64,000 bases of DNA from Thalassomonas viridans (GCF_000948985.2 NZ_CP059733.1:4278001-4342000), one strand, 5' to 3'; positions 1-8,673 are shown, numbered from the stretch's first letter. A program made the numbers and translations. The notes: generated by a model from the sequence alone, not told the origin.

Positions 1-537
1 TACTTTGGCAATATCGCCTTTGCTGTAATAAAGCTTAACCACTTTACCGGCGTGCATGGCCGGGATCTGTACCAGGGCCTTGTCGGTCATTACGTCGGCA
101 ACCGGCTGATCTTCTTCGATCACATCGCCTTCTGCCACCAGCCATTCCACCAGTTCGCACTCAACGATACCTTCGCCGATATCCGGCAGAATAAAATCTT
201 CAACATTGCCGCCGCCATTTGTGGCTGCCTCGGCCGCCGGAGCGGCTTCCTGTGCAGGTTCAGGCGTGCTTGGCGCAGGTGCAGCAGCTTCCGCACCGTC
301 TTGCGGCGTCATGGCGAACAAAGGCGCATGCACTTTGGCTATGTCCCCTTTGCTGTAATAAAGCTTGTCAACTTTACCGGCGTGCATGGCCGGGATCTGC
401 ACCAGGGCCTTATCTGTCATTACATCAGCGACCGGCTGATCTTCTTCGATAATATCCCCTTCGTTTACCAGCCATTCAACCAGTTCACATTCAACAATAC
501 CTTCGCCGATATCGGGTAATATAAAATCAATGCTCAT
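1..537 (-). CDS. bkdB: Branched-chain 2-oxoacid dehydrogenase E2 (dihydrolipoyl acyltransferase), 3' part outside window
   Basis: E2 core subunit of the branched-chain 2-oxoacid dehydrogenase complex, which moves the acyl group from E1 to CoA through swinging lipoyl arms. Only the first 179 codons are in the window; the gene runs off at base 1, so the E1/E3-binding and catalytic domains are not seen. Two lipoyl domains are visible, at residues about 3-77 and 113-179, each with the TDKA lipoylation motif (Lys43 and Lys153) and the repeated start FILPDIGEGIVECELVEWL. They are joined by an Ala/Pro-rich flexible linker (about 80-112). The ATG at 535-537 lies 10 bases after the E1 beta stop. Two lipoyl domains is not unusual for bacterial E2 proteins, but these two are nearly identical. 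The acyl specificity (branched-chain rather than pyruvate) is inferred from the E1 sequences upstream. Confidence 0.93.
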   Translation of the reverse strand, partial: MSIDFILPDIGEGIVECELVEWLVNEGDIIEEDQPVADVMTDKALVQIPAMHAGKVDKLYYSKGDIAKVHAPLFAMTPQDGAEAAAPAPSTPEPAQEAAPAAEAATNGGGNVEDFILPDIGEGIVECELVEWLVAEGDVIEEDQPVADVMTDKALVQIPAMHAGKVVKLYYSKGDIAKV

Positions 538-547
538 GCTGATAATC

Positions 548-1525
548 CTAGTAATTGATGCTGCGTTTGATCGCTTCGTATACTTTTAAGTGATCCGGAA
601 TATATTCCTTTTCCTGTGCCAGCGGATACGGGGTATCCAGGCCACAGACACGTTCAATAGGCGATTCTAAATGTAAGAAACATTCCTGCTGAATGGTAGC
701 GGCAATTTCACCGGCAAAACCACTGGTCACCGGGGCTTCATGGCTGATCACCAAACGGCCGGTTTTCATCACGGAGTTGGCAACGGTTTCCACGTCCCAC
801 GGTAAAATAGAGCGCAGGTCGATAACTTCACAGGAAATACCGTCGGCAGAGGCCATTTCCGCCGCTTTTTCCATGATTTCCATTTGTGCGCCCCAGGCAA
901 GCAAGGTGATATCGTCACCTGTACTTACCACGTCAGCCTTGCCTAACGGCAGCTGGTAATCTTCTTCCGGCACTTCACCGGTAGAGGCGCGGTATAAACG
1001 CTTGGGTTCGAAGAAAATCACCGGGTTGTCGTCACGGATTGACGCCAGCAGCAAACCTTTGGCCTGGTACGGGTTGCGCGGCACCACAACTTTCAGGCCC
1101 GGCGTATGGGTGAAATACGCTTCAGGCGACTGGCTGTGGTATAAACCGCCGGCAATACCGCCGCCGTACGGGCTGCGGATAGTCAGGTTACCGACATTAA
1201 ATTCGTTACCGCTGCGGTAACGGAACTTGGCGGACTCGTTCACGATCTGGTCGAAGGCCGGGAAAATATAATCGGCAAACTGGATTTCGGCAATCGGCAC
1301 ACTGCCCTGGGCCGCCAGGCCGTTGGCAAAACCGATAATGCCCTGCTCGGTCAGCGGGGTGTTGAAACAGCGTTCTTTACCGTATTTGTCCTGCAGGCCG
1401 CTGGTAGCACGGAATACGCCGCCAAAATGTCCGACGTCTTCACCAAAACATAGGGCGCGGTCGTTATCTGCCATTGCAATATCAAGCGCGTTATTAATTG
1501 CTTGTAATAAATTCATTTGCGCCAT
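548..1525 (-). CDS. bkdA2: Branched-chain 2-oxoacid dehydrogenase E1 beta subunit
   Basis: Beta chain of the thiamine-diphosphate-dependent E1 that decarboxylates the 2-oxoacids of Val, Leu and Ile. It has 325 residues, the usual length. The transketolase-type pyrimidine domain fills the N-terminal half ([12 protein letters not shown] near residue 27, [14 protein letters not shown] near 58), and the C-terminal transketolase domain carries [12 protein letters not shown] and [15 protein letters not shown]. It begins 2 bases after the E1 alpha stop, with GGGAG 9 bases upstream of its ATG inside the end of E1 alpha, so the two are almost certainly translated together. Cytoplasmic. E2 follows after 10 bases. 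Pyruvate dehydrogenase beta subunits are the closest alternative, but the separate-alpha, two-lipoyl-E2 arrangement fits the branched-chain complex of Colwellia and Shewanella. Confidence 0.93.
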   Translation of the reverse strand: MAQMNLLQAINNALDIAMADNDRALCFGEDVGHFGGVFRATSGLQDKYGKERCFNTPLTEQGIIGFANGLAAQGSVPIAEIQFADYIFPAFDQIVNESAKFRYRSGNEFNVGNLTIRSPYGGGIAGGLYHSQSPEAYFTHTPGLKVVVPRNPYQAKGLLLASIRDDNPVIFFEPKRLYRASTGEVPEEDYQLPLGKADVVSTGDDITLLAWGAQMEIMEKAAEMASADGISCEVIDLRSILPWDVETVANSVMKTGRLVISHEAPVTSGFAGEIAATIQQECFLHLESPIERVCGLDTPYPLAQEKEYIPDHLKVYEAIKRSINY

Positions 1526-1527
1526 AA

Positions 1528-2709
1528 TTATAATCTCCCTGAAGTGACAGGATAAGCATCCGGATATTTCTTGATGTGCTCAGCCAGCGCATCCAGCTGA
1601 TCTTGCAGATGTTTGGGCGGAACATCGTAAACATCGTTAACCATTTCTTGTAATTCAGGCTTGTCGATTTTCTCAGCCACTTTTACCGCCGCCAGTACTT
1701 CGTCGCGTAAACCTTCAAACAGTTCGCTTTCCTGGGCTTCATCCCACCAGTTTTGCGCCAGCATCCAGTTTTTCATGCGTAAAATCGGATCATGTGCCTG
1801 CCATTTGGCTTCTTCTTCACGGGTACGGTAACCGGACGGGTCATCCGACGTTGAGTGAGCGCCCAAACGGTAAGACATGGCTTCAATCATCACAGGCGCG
1901 CTTTCTTTTAATGCGTATTCGCGGGCCAGCTGCACCGCTTTCATTACCGCCAGGATATCGTTACCGTCGATACGTATGGTTTTAACGCCGTAACCGACAC
2001 CACGCGAGGCGATACCGTTACCGACATATTGTTCATCGGACGGCGTGGAGATGGCGTAACCGTTGTTGCGGCAGAAGAAAATAACCGGCGCTTTATGTAC
2101 CGCCGCCATGTTTAAACCGGCATGGAAGTCGCCTTCGGAAGCGGCGCCTTCACCGAAATAACAGATAGTAACGGCATCTAAACCTTGCAGTTTCTGACCA
2201 TAGGCGTAACCCGATGCCTGCGGGATCTGGGTGCCTAAAGGAGAAGAAATGGTCATGTAATTAAGTTCGTTGCTGCCATAGTGGATCGGCATCTGGCGGC
2301 CTTTACCCAGATCTTTTTCATTGCTGAACATCTGGTTCATAAACTGCTCTGTGGTGAAACCACGGAACATCAAGGCGCCCTGCTCGCGGTACTGGGCCAT
2401 GATCATGTCCTGATCTTTTAACGCCGCCGCACCGCCGACACTGGTGGCTTCTTCGCCCAGCGCCGCTATATAGAAGCTGACCCGTCCCTGACGCTGGGCC
2501 GCAACCATACGCTCGTCCAGTACCCGGTGGAAGGCCAGGGTTTTATAAACTTTAGTCGCTAACTCCTGGTCGATTTCGGGTAATTCCGCTCCCGGATAAA
2601 GGGTGCCATCTTGTTGTAATACTTTGAGGATAGGAATTTCAACTGAATGACCGTCAATAAAAACAGGCTTGTGTACAACCGGCCCTTCGTTATATATCTC
2701 AGTGTTCAT
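1528..2709 (-). CDS. bkdA1: Branched-chain 2-oxoacid dehydrogenase E1 alpha subunit
   Basis: Alpha chain of E1, binding the diphosphate end of thiamine diphosphate. First gene of the bkd operon in transcription order. The ThDP motif is visible as [17 protein letters not shown] followed by [11 protein letters not shown], and the phosphorylation-loop-like region reads [17 protein letters not shown]. Residues [20 protein letters not shown] are typical of the family. The reading frame is open for 11 more codons upstream, but the ATG at 2707-2709 is preferred because AAGAGA stands just before it and the family N-terminus fits; this gives 393 residues. No regulator of the Lrp/BkdR type is adjacent; an intergenic stretch of about 430 bases lies upstream and should hold the promoter. 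Confidence 0.93.
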   Translation of the reverse strand: MNTEIYNEGPVVHKPVFIDGHSVEIPILKVLQQDGTLYPGAELPEIDQELATKVYKTLAFHRVLDERMVAAQRQGRVSFYIAALGEEATSVGGAAALKDQDMIMAQYREQGALMFRGFTTEQFMNQMFSNEKDLGKGRQMPIHYGSNELNYMTISSPLGTQIPQASGYAYGQKLQGLDAVTICYFGEGAASEGDFHAGLNMAAVHKAPVIFFCRNNGYAISTPSDEQYVGNGIASRGVGYGVKTIRIDGNDILAVMKAVQLAREYALKESAPVMIEAMSYRLGAHSTSDDPSGYRTREEEAKWQAHDPILRMKNWMLAQNWWDEAQESELFEGLRDEVLAAVKVAEKIDKPELQEMVNDVYDVPPKHLQDQLDALAEHIKKYPDAYPVTSGRL

Positions 2710-3140
2710 AACATTCTCTTTTTTATAAGCCTTGCAGGGCAAGGTGAGTTGTCCTTAATCTAGCTGCTGATAGTATAGTCCTTAGACAGGTGTCTTTAGC
2801 AGCACGAGTTATCGCTTGTTGTCATGTAATAATCGCCCAGCACTTTACCTTTACGTAAACTGATATTCAAGCATTAGCAAAGAAAAGCCCGCAGAATTAC
2901 CGGCCAGTGTGAGCACTAAAGTTTACAGTTTAAAGAAGACGGTAATAACTTAATTAATGAAAAACTTAATAAAAAGCTGAATAAACAAATGGATAAACCG
3001 CTACAAACGAACAGCAACCCAGGAAAAAAAATTATCGGGCACATGAATAAATATTAGCAAATAACGATTAATTAATTTTTCTTCCCGGCTCCCAAAACTG
3101 TCTTTTGCCTTTCCCTTGTCTTGTTTCATCATCCAGACTA
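2710..3140. other. Intergenic region upstream of the bkd operon
   Basis: No convincing gene. It should contain the minus-strand bkd promoter and the plus-strand promoter of the antitoxin gene. AT-rich, with only very short open frames and no strong hairpin. Confidence 0.5.
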
Positions 3141-3165
3141 TATTCACATTTATTAAATATGAATA
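3141..3165. promoter_or_regulatory. Inverted repeat, probable antitoxin operator
   Basis: Arms TATTCACATT (3141-3150) and AATATGAATA (3156-3165) are inverted copies with one mismatch, separated by 5 bases. The repeat ends 12 bases before the ATG of the ParD-like gene. ParD-type antitoxins are ribbon-helix-helix proteins that bind such repeats over their own promoter; autoregulation is inferred. Confidence 0.5.
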
Positions 3166-3177
3166 ACCGAGGTAAAT

Positions 3178-3420
3178 ATGGCCACCACAAGTCTCAGTCT
3201 GGGCAAACATTGGGAAGCCTTTATTAAAAATGAAATAGCCAGCGGCCGCTACGGCTCGGCCAGTGAAGTTGTCCGTGATGCACTGCGCACCATGGAAGAG
3301 CGTAAAATCAAACTCGCCGCGCTTAAGGCGCATTTAGCAGCAGGAAACCAACAAACAGAGCCAAGGGACTTTTCTCTGGGGTCATTGCTCGCCGATTTAG
3401 ATAATGCCGACTTTAGATAA
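3178..3420 (+). CDS. ParD-like ribbon-helix-helix antitoxin, apparently without its toxin
   Basis: 80-residue protein of the ParD/CopG type II antitoxin family. The N-terminal ribbon-helix-helix is clear: MATTSLSLGKHWEAFI, then IASGRYGSASEVVRDALRTMEE, a near-textbook ParD signature. The C-terminal tail (residues 50-80) would be the toxin-binding arm. GAGGT stands 4 bases before the ATG. In working parDE modules the parE start overlaps the end of parD. Here an ATG at 3404 overlaps in that way, but its frame stops after 17 codons (3455-3457), and nothing ParE-like follows before the next gene. It is therefore an orphan antitoxin, or the remains of a decayed module. It may still repress its own promoter or neutralise a toxin elsewhere. 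Confidence 0.85.
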   Translation: MATTSLSLGKHWEAFIKNEIASGRYGSASEVVRDALRTMEERKIKLAALKAHLAAGNQQTEPRDFSLGSLLADLDNADFR

Positions 3421-3457
3421 CAACGCAATACAAGCTCATTTCTTATTTATGCTTTAA
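3404..3457 (+). pseudogene. 17-codon frame at the position expected for a ParE toxin start
   Basis: ATG at 3404 overlaps the last codons of the ParD-like gene in the same way parE usually overlaps parD. The frame encodes 17 residues (starts MPTLDNNAIQ) and ends at 3457. It could be the stub of a lost toxin or chance. No ParE similarity can be shown from so short a piece. Confidence 0.2.
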
Positions 3458-3625
3458 CCCCTTTACTGTCCCAAAATACCTGGCCGATGCAGGCAAAAAC
3501 ACTTATCCCGGCAAGCCATAAATCATTCCCTCCGATAGCTTATTTACAAAAAATTTACAGCCTGGGTGGAATATAGTAGCTTAGGATCGGCATAAGTAAA
3601 TGCCGTCATTTAAAAGGAAAGATCA

Positions 3626-3808
3626 ATGAAAATTAAATTAAATAAAAAGAAATTAAAAAATTTAACCAAAGATCAACAGGTACTGCCGGTCGCTATGACG
3701 CCTCAAGTAGGCGGCGCTGACCTGCTCAACACCTGGACCTGCCGTTGCCACCAGTCAGAGGGACCATATGCATGTTTCTCAGTGGGAACCGGCGATACCT
3801 GCGTATAG
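3626..3808 (+). CDS. Lanthipeptide-like precursor peptide with Gly-Gly leader motif
   Basis: 60-residue peptide with a basic N-terminus (MKIKLNKKKLKNLT, residues 1-14) of the kind found in 'class I lanthipeptide / natural product precursor' leaders. A VGGA double-glycine motif follows at about 28-31, and then a 29-residue core rich in Thr, Ser and Cys with four cysteines (Cys39, Cys41, Cys50, Cys59). AAGGA stands 7 bases before the ATG, and a hairpin follows the stop at 3818-3844, so it forms its own small transcription unit. A sister with the same leader lies at 33989-34156. No LanB, LanC, protease or ABC exporter is near, so any maturation enzyme must act in trans. An unmodified Cys-rich secreted peptide is the alternative. 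Confidence 0.7.
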   Translation: MKIKLNKKKLKNLTKDQQVLPVAMTPQVGGADLLNTWTCRCHQSEGPYACFSVGTGDTCV

Positions 3809-3817
3809 GTTGTAATT

Positions 3818-3844
3818 AAAGGTACCCGGTGTCCGGGTATCTTT
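3818..3844 (+). terminator. Hairpin after the precursor gene
   Basis: Arms AAAGGTACCCGG and CCGGGTATCTTT (one G.U pair) around a 3-base loop, ending in a short T run. It sits 9 bases after the precursor stop and resembles a weak intrinsic terminator. Confidence 0.6.
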
Positions 3845-3916
3845 AGCTGGCGGCATATTTCCCTGTTTCTGCTTAAGTTTGATGTTAAGCAACAACTCCT
3901 TTATATCTCCTGAGTT

Positions 3917-5284
3917 TTAATCTGCCAAAGTCAAACCGCTGGGCAATTTATCCGGCACTGCATCAAGCTTGTTCAGGGATGAAGGGTCTGTAAGTGCCGA
4001 TAAAAAAGCCATCAGGTTTTTAACCTCGTTATCATTTAACGGTTCTCCCGTTACCGCAAGCCTTGGCGAAACCGTCGACCACAGGCTAAAGATGGTTTCC
4101 AAATCATCTTGAAAGGTGCCTACATGCTCAGGCTCTACCTGACTGTCATCATAGCTGGCCAAAGAAGCTTTAGGATCAAGATGGTGGCGAACGGCATCTT
4201 CTAACTTAGCAAATGCCCCATTATGAAAATACGGCGCTTCCAGTTCGATATTGCGTAATGACGGAGTCCTGAATTTAAAGTTATCCGCAGGATTATTGGT
4301 GATCGCACCACGCCCTAAATCCAACGGCGCAGCCTCCCCTCTACCGGTGCCTACCTGCGGAGCGGCAATATTATGAAAATCAAAGTCTGTTTGCAGGGCG
4401 CCGCTGTGGCAGCTGACACAGTTCGCCCGCCCATAGAATAACAATGCGCCTTGTTTGGCATCTTCAGACAGCGCATTATTATCCCCGGCCAGATAACGGT
4501 CAAAAGGAGAGTCTAAAGCCGTGAACTCATCGGTCATAAAGGCGCCCAAAGCTTCGGCAATATGGGTAATATCGATATCTTCATCCCTGACACCGGGAAA
4601 AGCTGCTGCAAGCAAATCATTATAGCCGTCATTATTGACAACACGGGCAGTCACTAAAGGCCAGATTTGAGCAAAGTCATCATTGCTCAGCTCACTCATT
4701 TCATTCACCTTACCAAAAACATCAAGCTGCCCGGGAAAACCGCGCATTTCTTCGTCCGGGGTCACGGGAATAATAGAAAATGCCGCCAGGGCATTACTGA
4801 AATTTTGCGGCGTATCGGCTCCGGCGGGAGAGAAAAACCCGGTAGCCGGTGTTCCGCCCAAACGGCCGTCCCAAAACATGGTATCCCAGCCGGGAACCCC
4901 GCGGTTCCATAAACTCAGGGTATTTCGCGGCAAAAACTGGAAAAATTCATCGCCGTTTTTACGCCTGCTGGGTCCTAAACCAATGGCTCCCTGCCCCCGG
5001 GATTGGCTTTGGGCATCGGCAGAGCCCAGCACCGGGCTGTGGCAAGTGGAACAGGACATATTCCGCCGCCCGGAAATTTCTTTTTCAAAAAAAAGATTGC
5101 GCCCTAATTCAACCAAAGGCGCAGGCTGCGCCGCCGGGGGGGTAACCGAGCCAATCTGGTAATGTTGAAGCTTTAAGCGTAAAAAATAATCGCTATTGTA
5201 GCCGCTTGCCTGCACTGTGCCCGTGGCCGAAGCCGCCGTGATCAGGGCAAAAAAAAGCGTCGATTTTTTTAGTTTTGAAATCAT
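3917..5284 (-). CDS. Di-heme cytochrome c peroxidase / MauG-like protein
   Basis: Periplasmic di-heme c-type cytochrome of the CcpA/MauG family, which reduces hydrogen peroxide or carries out related oxidations. 455 residues from the chosen ATG (MISKLKKSTLFFALITAASA), which starts a good Sec signal peptide cut near VQASG. Heme motifs are CSTCH (about residue 78-82) and CVSCH (about 290). RTPSLRNIELEAPYFHNGA near residue 340 is the usual peroxidase segment before the distal ligand. The length exceeds that of classical CcpA (about 325), and the long insert with FFSPAGADTPQNF resembles the MauG-like group. The AraC regulator downstream on the same strand may or may not be related. Substrate unknown. 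Confidence 0.85.
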   Translation of the reverse strand: MISKLKKSTLFFALITAASATGTVQASGYNSDYFLRLKLQHYQIGSVTPPAAQPAPLVELGRNLFFEKEISGRRNMSCSTCHSPVLGSADAQSQSRGQGAIGLGPSRRKNGDEFFQFLPRNTLSLWNRGVPGWDTMFWDGRLGGTPATGFFSPAGADTPQNFSNALAAFSIIPVTPDEEMRGFPGQLDVFGKVNEMSELSNDDFAQIWPLVTARVVNNDGYNDLLAAAFPGVRDEDIDITHIAEALGAFMTDEFTALDSPFDRYLAGDNNALSEDAKQGALLFYGRANCVSCHSGALQTDFDFHNIAAPQVGTGRGEAAPLDLGRGAITNNPADNFKFRTPSLRNIELEAPYFHNGAFAKLEDAVRHHLDPKASLASYDDSQVEPEHVGTFQDDLETIFSLWSTVSPRLAVTGEPLNDNEVKNLMAFLSALTDPSSLNKLDAVPDKLPSGLTLAD

Positions 5285-5563
5285 ATTTTTCTCCTGCAAT
5301 GTTAAATGGTGAATGCCATCTACTCCTTTATCACGATAATTTTCAGTTGAGAGACCGGTAGAACCCTAGTTATTAGAAAATATGGATTCAAAGAAAATCA
5401 TCATATCGGCCAAACCCTTATCTAGCTTGGCAATAGATACTATCGGTGATGCCGGCGGACAAAAACAGATACCTTCAAGGCCAATATGGGTCATTTGCGG
5501 CAAGAAGGGACTGTTTAGGACGGACTGCCCCGCAACGCAGTAAACTCCCGGCAATCGCGGAGA

Positions 5564-6577
5564 TTACCTGAAGTCTTTAAAACTTTTTCCGGTCCACATT
5601 TTAAATGCCCGGCGAAAATTAGATAAATTGGTATAACCCATCAACTCGCCGACCTGATAAATACGCAACTTGCTGTCTTGTAACAGGCCTATGGCTTTAT
5701 CGGTGCGTACCTGGTTGAGAATCTCTTTATAGGTGATATCCGAGTCCTGCAACTTACGGCGCAAGGTGCGGGGCGAGAGGCCCATCACGGCGGCAATATC
5801 GTTTTGGCTGGCGCTCATATTGCCCTGGCGGCTGATGGCCTTGCGTACCTGGTCGATAAAATCCCCCCTGGGCATGACGGATAATTTAAGATCAAAGTAC
5901 TCGGTTAGATTTTGCAGGCTGACGGGATCGTCCGAGGGAATCTGGCGGTGCAGCGCATTTTTATCAAAGACGATGCCGTTGAAACCGGCGGCAAACACTA
6001 CCCGGATATTGCCAAAAAGTCCCCGCTTCCAGCATGCGGGGCGGTTAAAGGTAAAATGCACCGACTTCACCGCCGACACAAGGCGTTCCCCCGCTCCCTG
6101 AAGCAAACTGATGTTGGCGCTGGTAAACATCAGGTGCAAAAACATCTCGGCTTCGGCAAATTCCGTCCCCTGCTCCACTTTTAAGATACATTCTTTTTCC
6201 CGGACAAGTTTGTTCACTTCGAACAGGTTATTTCTCAGGGAAAAATAGCGGCTTAAGGTATCCAGGGCCTTGTCCAGGGTGGGCGAGCACTTAACCGCAT
6301 AACCCATCAACCCGGAAGAATGTTCGCCGATATAGCGCCCCAGCTCATAACCAAGCAGCTCATTGCCGGTAAGCTTGACGGCGCTGAGCATAAATTGTTT
6401 TTGCAGGGCGAAAGCCATGTGCCCGTCGGGATTGTCCAGTACCTGGCGCAGCTGCGGCGATCCCTTTAACAGCTCCTGCTGACGGTAGCCCTGTTGAATA
6501 AGCCAGCGATATAAGATAGCTATATGGGTGGTGGGAAACTCAAGATCATTAAAATGATAAAGCGCTCTGGCGGGCAT
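5564..6577 (-). CDS. AraC-family transcriptional regulator (arabinose-binding-like N-domain)
   Basis: 337-residue regulator. The C-terminal 100 residues form the AraC double helix-turn-helix: NDIAAVMGLSPRTLRRKLQ and YQVGELMGYTNLSNFRRAFKMWTGKSFKDFR. The N-terminal part (IAILYRWLIQQGYRQQELLKGS, then GYELGRYIGEHSSGLMGYAVKCSPTLDKALDTLSRY in its middle) matches the OruR/ArgR-type ligand domain rather than a cupin. That group senses amino-acid or fatty-acid metabolites, but the ligand cannot be read from sequence. Monocistronic on the minus strand, between a di-heme peroxidase gene downstream and astE upstream. Confidence 0.88.
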   Translation of the reverse strand: MPARALYHFNDLEFPTTHIAILYRWLIQQGYRQQELLKGSPQLRQVLDNPDGHMAFALQKQFMLSAVKLTGNELLGYELGRYIGEHSSGLMGYAVKCSPTLDKALDTLSRYFSLRNNLFEVNKLVREKECILKVEQGTEFAEAEMFLHLMFTSANISLLQGAGERLVSAVKSVHFTFNRPACWKRGLFGNIRVVFAAGFNGIVFDKNALHRQIPSDDPVSLQNLTEYFDLKLSVMPRGDFIDQVRKAISRQGNMSASQNDIAAVMGLSPRTLRRKLQDSDITYKEILNQVRTDKAIGLLQDSKLRIYQVGELMGYTNLSNFRRAFKMWTGKSFKDFR

Positions 6578-6705
6578 ATTCCATTATACCTTTAACAAGT
6601 TGAACATTGGTTAACTCATTAAGACACGGAAACGCCGGGGAATATTTCAGGGTTTCTTACCCTTTGGTACAAAATTTAACGGATAAGAAAAAAAGAAAGG
6701 AAGTA

Positions 6706-6751
6706 GCCGGTTAAACCGGCAGCCCCCCAACCTACATAAAGGTTGAGGGGA
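6706..6751 (-). terminator. Double hairpin downstream of astE
   Basis: Read on the minus strand, a hairpin of about 10 bp (AGGTTG stem region, 6724-6750) is followed by the perfect GCCGGTT/AACCGGC stem (6706-6720) and then a pyrimidine tract with seven consecutive T (complement of 6687-6693). It fits an intrinsic terminator for astE. Confidence 0.65.
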
Positions 6752-6760
6752 AATCATGAG

Positions 6761-7837
6761 CTAGTCGATATCGGTAGGAATAACCGTTAACAAGGCACGC
6801 TGTCCGATAGCCACGGCGGCATTGGGGAAGATAATCGCTTCACCGGCCTTTTTCACCCTGTGTTCGGTATCGCCGTCGGTTGCCAGCAGGTAACCTTCCG
6901 GGAAGTCGGTAAAGTTTTCCACGTCATCGGCAAAGTGCAGGGTAAAGTTTTCCTGCTCGCGGTTAATGGTCTGGTAGATTTCAAAAATACTGAAATCGTC
7001 GCTGTTATAGTCTTTCAGCTGCAGATCTTCGCCGGAAATAAAGCGGGTCAAGGTTTGGGTTACCCCGGCAAAATTGGCCATATCGTTCTCGCCGAAAGGC
7101 CGTACCTTACCCAACTCCACGGTAAAGGCATCGGCGCCGAACTCATTGGAGGAGAAATAACTGAAGGTGGTTGTCGGCGAATGACTGAGCAAAATGGTAT
7201 TAACGCCGCAGGCCAGCATAAACTGCAGCTGCTCTTTTTTCCACGGCTTACCGTGCCTGAACGGATACACCGCGAACTTGTCATTTTTCGAGCCGCGGAT
7301 CGCGGTGTGCAGGTCATAATGATAACGCGGACGGCCGGCGGCAATGTCATCACCTTGGGTAAAGAAGTCGCGCACGGCATTTTCCAGCGCCAGCGCCCGG
7401 TGACGCTCTTTGTTGATCAGGCCGGAGGCATCTCCCTGGGGCAAAGAGTGGGCACCGGAAAACAAACGGTTCAGGTTTTCTTCAACAAAGCGCTTGCCGA
7501 TATTGATCGCCGCCGGGTTGCCGAATAAAAACAGTACCCGCTCCTCCAGGTGCAATTCGCCTAATATCAGCTGTTTGACCAGATCGGCACAAATTTCGAT
7601 CGGTGCGGTTTCGTTGCCGTGTACCGCGCAGGATAAAACAATATCTTTACCTGAGACGTGATCCTGGGGTTCAAAAACAATGATGCCGGTATCCAGTACG
7701 CTGACCTTGCTTTTGGCCTGCGTTTTTTTGCAGGTCACTTCAAAAGAAAAAGCACTGTCGATAGACCATTCGTTGGCCCGGGTTAAGGCGAGAAAATCCC
7801 CTGTGGTTTGTAATTCTTGCTGTAAAGATGACGTCAT
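6761..7837 (-). CDS. astE: Succinylglutamate desuccinylase
   Basis: Last enzyme of the arginine succinyltransferase pathway; it hydrolyses N-succinylglutamate to succinate and glutamate. M14-type zinc carboxypeptidase of about 358 residues, the normal AstE length. Zinc ligands appear as [12 protein letters not shown] (His and Glu) and [10 protein letters not shown] (His), with ENLNRLFSG and the catalytic Glu in [16 protein letters not shown] start 7 codons upstream is possible, but the ATG at 7835-7837 has AGGAG 10 bases before it and fits the family N-terminus. astA, astB and astD are not adjacent. Cytoplasmic. Confidence 0.93.
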   Translation of the reverse strand: MTSSLQQELQTTGDFLALTRANEWSIDSAFSFEVTCKKTQAKSKVSVLDTGIIVFEPQDHVSGKDIVLSCAVHGNETAPIEICADLVKQLILGELHLEERVLFLFGNPAAINIGKRFVEENLNRLFSGAHSLPQGDASGLINKERHRALALENAVRDFFTQGDDIAAGRPRYHYDLHTAIRGSKNDKFAVYPFRHGKPWKKEQLQFMLACGVNTILLSHSPTTTFSYFSSNEFGADAFTVELGKVRPFGENDMANFAGVTQTLTRFISGEDLQLKDYNSDDFSIFEIYQTINREQENFTLHFADDVENFTDFPEGYLLATDGDTEHRVKKAGEAIIFPNAAVAIGQRALLTVIPTDID

Positions 7838-7954
7838 TCGGCATACTCTCCTGATCAAATAGGCGCATTAGTGTACCCGAAATTTATCATAAAATCGTGT
7901 GTTTTTATTGCCTTGTCTTGTCCTCAAGCCTTGAGTTTACTGGCCTGTGAATAA

Positions 7955-8187
7955 TTAACCTGAACTCGGGTTAAGATAAGCCAGCTAATGTTTAAATAAC
8001 AATAACTTAACCATTGTACTCTTCATTTAATACATAATAATTATTCATCATGGCACCAGTGCTGCGCTTTTAATGGTTATCAAGGCAAACTTGCGCACGA
8101 ATAGCGGGCTATTAGAAGCAAGTTTAACGCCGAGAACCATTAAAAGCGCGGCGCTGGCTGGTTTAGATTAGCCCGAGTTCAGGTTAA
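7955..8187. mobile_element. MITE-like hairpin element with 31-bp terminal inverted repeats
   Basis: A 233-bp non-coding block. Its ends, TTAACCTGAACTCGGG at 7955 and the inverted copy ending at 8187, match at about 27 of 31 positions. Inside is a second long inverted repeat: 8055-8093 pairs with 8116-8157 through the shared core GCGCTTTTAATGGTT. The whole block can fold into one long cruciform. TTAA at both tips may be a target duplication or part of the repeats. The right tip touches the stop codon of the gene at 8188. It has the structure of a miniature inverted-repeat transposable element mobilised in trans; no transposase is in the window. Confidence 0.65.
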
Positions 8188-8625
8188 CTACTCCCTTTCA
8201 CCGAATAGCTTTTCAAGATTAGCCAGGCATGCCTGCCAGCCCTGCTCATGGGCCGCCTTGGATGCTTCATCCGGGAACAGGCTATGTTTGAGGGTAAGTT
8301 GCGCCCGGTTGGCAGACAAGGCGCTAAAGCCCAACCGCACCAGGCTGTCTTTGGCTATTGTCGAATTCCACGACATCACTATCGCCGAGTAGCGGGTAAT
8401 TTCCTGGTAATGCCCCCAGATTGACGCCTCTGAGCCGTCTTCAAAAAACATGGTTAATGAATATTCGCCGTTGACGGTAAAATTACTGCGTACCCTGGAG
8501 TCTTTATATTTTTGCGGCGCGGCAAAGAACCATTTCGACAGCAGGCTCACCTGGGACCAGGCATCAAATAATTCCCTTTTAGAGCAGTTAAATACTTTTT
8601 TAATCACCAACTCGCCGGCTTTCAT
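8188..8625 (-). CDS. SRPBCC/AHSA1-domain protein
   Basis: About 145-residue protein of the AHSA1 (START-like, SRPBCC) fold: KVFNCSKRELFDAWSQVSLLSKWFF at the N-terminus, GEYSLTMFFEDGSEASIWGHY mid-way, and EQGWQACLANLEKLF at the C-terminus. Such proteins bind hydrophobic ligands or assist chaperones; many small ones of unknown role sit next to an ArsR-type regulator, as here (8674-9000, same strand, upstream). Three start codons are stacked at 8625-8631; the ATG nearest the best spacing from GGAG was chosen. Its stop codon abuts the MITE-like element. Confidence 0.8.
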   Translation of the reverse strand: MKAGELVIKKVFNCSKRELFDAWSQVSLLSKWFFAAPQKYKDSRVRSNFTVNGEYSLTMFFEDGSEASIWGHYQEITRYSAIVMSWNSTIAKDSLVRLGFSALSANRAQLTLKHSLFPDEASKAAHEQGWQACLANLEKLFGERE

Positions 8626-8644
8626 CATCACTCCCTGTTATACC

Positions 8645-8665
8645 TAACCCGGGTTTCAGGTTAGC
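8645..8665. repeat. Solo copy of the MITE end motif
   Basis: TAACCCGGGTTTCAGGTTA resembles the right tip of the element at 7955-8187 (TAGCCCGAGTTCAGGTTA) and lies in the same orientation. Like that tip, it is nearly palindromic. The AHSA1 gene is thus flanked by two related motifs in direct orientation. Confidence 0.4.
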
Positions 8666-8673
8666 TATAGCTT

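Noticed and set aside
52..519. 155-codon plus-strand frame
   Set aside because: Antisense shadow of the two lipoyl domains; its internal repeat mirrors theirs.
3001..3333. 110-codon minus frame over the ParD-like gene
   Set aside because: Opposite strand of a clear antitoxin gene; no start signal or family similarity.
5366..5554. 62-codon minus frame just downstream of the AraC gene
   Set aside because: No ribosome binding site, no family feature, amino-acid make-up unlike the neighbours.
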